A stretch of DNA of 7,208 nt from the NCBI GenBank assembly GCA_023415375.1, contig JAEZKW010000086.1:1-7208 (forward strand), in the 5' to 3' direction. Of this stretch, positions 5,244-7,208 are shown one piece after another. The notes beneath the pieces are model-generated. The model was given only the letters and a program-made list of their open reading frames with translations. It searched no databases and was not told the DNA's origin. Position numbers and translations under genes: made by a program. The DNA comes from Bacillota bacterium (lineage in GTDB: Bacteria; Bacillota; UBA4882; UBA8346). The stretch's first letter is position 1. Each line of letters starts with the position of its first letter.

Positions 5244-5835
5244 TTATCCTCTTTGGGTCAATATTTGATCGATTAATCCATATTCCTTGGCCTGCTTGGC
5301 AGTCATAAAAAAATCACGCTCCATGTCCCGCTCGATTTTTTCCAGGGGCTGTCCGGTCCTTTCACTATAAATCCGGTTCATTCGCTGCTTTATTTGCTGC
5401 ATCCTGTCGCTATGAATTTTAATATCGGTTGCCGGGCCCTGAATTCCCGCCGCTTAGCAACGGTTGGTGGATTACGATTTCACTGTTGGGCAGGGCCATA
5501 CGTTTCCCTTTGGCGCCGGCGGTCAATAAAAACGAGCCCATGCTGGCGGCCCAACCCACGCAAATCGTGGAAACATCGCAGCTAATATATTGCATCGTGT
5601 CATAGATGGCCATTCCCGCTGTAATCGAACCACCCGGGCTATTGATATAAAGCTGAATGTCTTGGCCGGAATCCGCTGATTCCAGGAATAACATCTGCGC
5701 TACCACCAAGCTGGCGAGATTATCAGTAATTTCCTCGCTCAACATGATGATCCGGTCGTTCAATAACCGGGAATAAATATCATAGGAACGCTCACCGTGA
5801 TGGGTTTGTTCAACCACTATCGGTACCAGGCTCAT
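5244..5835 (-). pseudogene. clpP: ClpP-type protease subunit with one frameshift
   Basis: ClpP is the serine peptidase chamber that degrades proteins unfolded by a Clp ATPase in the cytoplasm. The ATG at 5835 follows AAAGGAGGG (5843-5851) by seven nt. The first frame gives 130 clear ClpP residues with YINSPGGSITAGMAIYDTM, Ser98 in GWAASMGSFLL and His123 in IHQPL. It then runs into a false tail and stops at 5419. Dropping one A from GGGAATT (near 5441-5449) restores HQPLLSGGIQGPATDIKI and reads on to a stop at 5244. That gives 196 residues, the family's normal length, including the third catalytic residue Asp174 (ERDFFM) and AKEYGLIDQIL. As sequenced the product lacks the Asp. The insertion LLSGG makes the loop after His two residues longer than in Bacillus subtilis ClpP, as in secondary ClpP copies. 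It lies 32 bp after the araC stop, probably as one operon. Confidence 0.85.
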
Positions 5836-5861
5836 GAAAAATCCCTCCTTTAGGCAGTCTA

Positions 5862-5877
5862 GGCGGCCTAGGCCGCC
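5862..5877. promoter_or_regulatory. 16-bp GC-rich palindrome between araC and clpP
   Basis: GGCGGCCTAGGCCGCC is a perfect palindrome and contains the araC stop codon (5868-5870). It lies 11-26 bp before the clpP ribosome binding site. It may be a dimer-binding operator, or a hairpin affecting read-through from araC into clpP. Confidence 0.4.
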
Positions 5878-6280
5878 ATCGAAGTTACAGACATTGCGGG
5901 TATTTTGACGGATGGATTGTTCCGCAGCTCAAAGCGTGGAAGGAATATAATGACCGTTTGACTCCTGCGGTATTCTTTGGGGCTGATGCCATAGAGCCGT
6001 TTAAAAGCCCGGGCGAAAGATTCTTCCGATCCAAACTGGTATTTTAATGCGATATCGGTGATCGTGACCCGGGTTTTTTTTAAGTTCCCCGGCCGCTTCC
6101 GCCGATCTGCGCTTTCTGATATACTGCACGACCGTTTCCCCGACCATCTGCCGGAACATCCGGTGAAAATGAAATTTCGAAATATAAGCCCGGCTGGCCA
6201 GATGCGCCAGGCTTAGTTCTTTTAGTCAAATTCCGTTCAATAAAATCAACGGATTCTCGGATCGTGTTCTGCTTCTCCAA
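5868..6280 (-). pseudogene. Stand-alone AraC-family DNA-binding protein, copy 2, two frameshifts
   Basis: The TTG start at 6280 has GGGAGGG (6288-6294) seven nt upstream. Frame one gives MEKQNTIRESVDFIERNLTK. Removing one A at the AAAA run (6220-6223) continues into ELSLAHLASRAYISKFHFHRMF, the first helix-turn-helix, and QYIRKRRSAEAAGELKK. Removing one A at an eight-A run (6074-6081) continues into TRVTITDIALKYQFGSEESF, the second helix-turn-helix, and RLYGISPKEYRR, the AraC signature end. Repaired length is 136 residues: a bare DNA-binding domain with no effector domain, like SoxS/MarA-type regulators. It is a transcription regulator by family; the target is unknown, though co-orientation with clpP 32 bp downstream suggests a linked unit. 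As sequenced it stops early and cannot make the domain without frameshifting. Confidence 0.8.
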
Positions 6281-6345
6281 CTGGGAACCCTCCCATTAAA
6301 TATAGGTTAAATTATAAGTCAATTTTAAAATAAAATCCTGACACT
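6083..6345. repeat. Duplicated araC 5' half plus upstream region, copy 2
   Basis: This is the counterpart of 4175-4430. Here the sequence continues into a full second helix-turn-helix, so this copy is closer to the source. Confidence 0.8.
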
Positions 6346-6437
6346 CCTTGCTAATTTTTAAAGTAGCTTTGTTCAAGATCGCGATCGATGAAGGACTATT
6401 ATTTTGGCGGTGGGTTGCCTTATTCATGATGCGTATA

Positions 6438-6893
6438 AATGAATGACCAGTATTGTGGTCCACGGATTTCACCGGCTGAGTCACTTTCTGAGCGGCCAGA
6501 AAGTAACCAAAGAGCCGCCGGAACCTACGGCTTCCGGACCTCCCTTTATTCATCCGGGGTTTTTGAATGTCGCCGCCATCCCTGGCATTCTGACTGGCAA
6601 TTATATGAGGCTTTCGGGGGCGACCGCCGTTTTACATCCATGTAAAGAGGCGGCGCTTTTCGGCGTCCTAGCCTCAAATGTCGGAGCTGATTTTTAGGGC
6701 CAAAAAGCTTAAACATGTTTGTGATTAGTGAAAGCATAAGTGTGTATTTATAAATACTTATACATAAATCAACCGCCGTCCCTGGGCGACGGGTGCAGGT
6801 TCGAACATTACTGCTTGCTTGGGGAATTCTTCATTATCATCATTTTTTGGGTTTTGGATTTTGCAATACCGGCTTGAATGGAGGTTATATTTC
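6438..6893 (+). repeat. Structured ~440-bp repeat, copy B (candidate structured RNA)
   Basis: This copy is diverged from 3387-3822. The 11-bp stem is rebuilt with different bases (6480-6490/6497-6507, one mismatch) around the same loop AGCGGC. The two-part hairpin (6624-6653) keeps outer stem CCGCC/GGCGG but has inner stem TTTAC/GTAAA. CCGGGG/CCCTGG (6554-6559/6580-6585) keeps pairing through a G-U. The enclosing stem is GAGGC/GCCTC (6607-6611/6671-6675). The palindrome of copy A is reduced to CCGGAA/TTCCGG. A copy-B-only insertion of AT-rich sequence lies near 6740-6765. A short frame (6443-6697) is open here, but its equivalent in copy A is interrupted by a stop, which argues against a conserved protein. 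It lies about 90 bp upstream of the conserved araC upstream block, on the opposite strand. Confidence 0.65.
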
Positions 6894-7208
6894 AGGCCAT
6901 TTATTTTGTTCTTTTCCATTTGCTTTTAGGCAGCCCGGATGCTGAAAAATGGTTGTGCTACGCAGATTGTGTCATAGAGCGATACGGAGGCTGCAGGCAA
7001 TATATCTTTGGGTAGGGTGGTACGTAATAAAGATGGAGTATTTTTTTGTTTTTGGCGTTGGATAACTCACTATCTGGTATCGGTTGGTTGAATTTTTGCT
7101 GGAATTAGGTTCCCGGGTTGGGGGAGGTGTTTTGGAAAACCGGTTTGGATAGGCGGCGGTTGCAGTAACTATTATAGATCGCATTTCCTCTTTTTATTAG
7201 CAAGTGTC
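6894..7208. other. Unassigned stretch at the right end
   Basis: Nothing is recognised on either strand. A 70-codon reverse frame (6972-7184) has low-complexity, Thr/Pro/Ser-rich content and GAGGAA only two nt before its ATG, so I do not call it a gene. Confidence 0.4.

Noticed and set aside
6972..7184. 70-codon reverse open frame at the right end
   Set aside because: Low-complexity Thr/Ser/Pro/Tyr content, ribosome-binding-like bases only two nt from the ATG, no family resemblance.

Overview
The window looks like an accessory, decaying stretch of a low-to-mid GC Gram-positive (Bacillota/Clostridia-like) chromosome. The reasons are strong GGAGG-type ribosome binding sites, TTG/GTG starts, a lipobox signal peptide, and a ClpP and a fucose-permease-like MFS transporter of Firmicutes flavour. 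I cannot name the species. Intact-looking genes lie only on the + strand: a small unrecognised protein (2-256), the MFS transporter (324-1601), a short lipoprotein that runs into foreign sequence (3977-4171) and a VOC/glyoxalase-like protein (4596-5021). Every recognisable gene on the - strand carries one or more frameshifts.

Layout. 1-1601: small ORF and MFS gene. About 1662-1957: an array of degenerate ~21-bp tandem repeats. 1990-2661: a compact element with perfect 26-bp terminal inverted repeats, flanked by an exact 9-bp direct repeat (CTTTTTTAG). It holds one reverse-strand gene (2051-2586) that needs one frameshift repair. 2671-3386: AT-rich and gene-poor, with a few palindromes and a short relic of a later repeat. 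3387-3822 and 6438-6893: two diverged copies of a ~440-bp structured repeat. Two hairpin stems in it differ between copies by matched, compensatory base changes while their loops are kept, which makes this the best candidate for an undescribed structured RNA or structured mobile repeat. 3977-4430: truncated lipoprotein abutting a truncated AraC-family gene. 4596-5021: VOC protein. 5149-5198: a second copy of the sequence at the lipoprotein/AraC junction.

5244-6280 (- strand) is a two-gene unit: a stand-alone AraC-type DNA-binding protein followed 32 bp later by an extra clpP. Both have good ribosome binding sites, and both are broken by single-base frameshifts (two in araC, one in clpP, each fitting one surplus A). 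The AraC 5' half and upstream region at 6083-6345 is duplicated at 4175-4430, about 95% identical over the coding part, and both copies share the same first frameshift. The picture is of repeated segmental duplication, insertion and gene decay around structured repeats. The alternative that some frameshifts are sequencing errors cannot be excluded from sequence alone.
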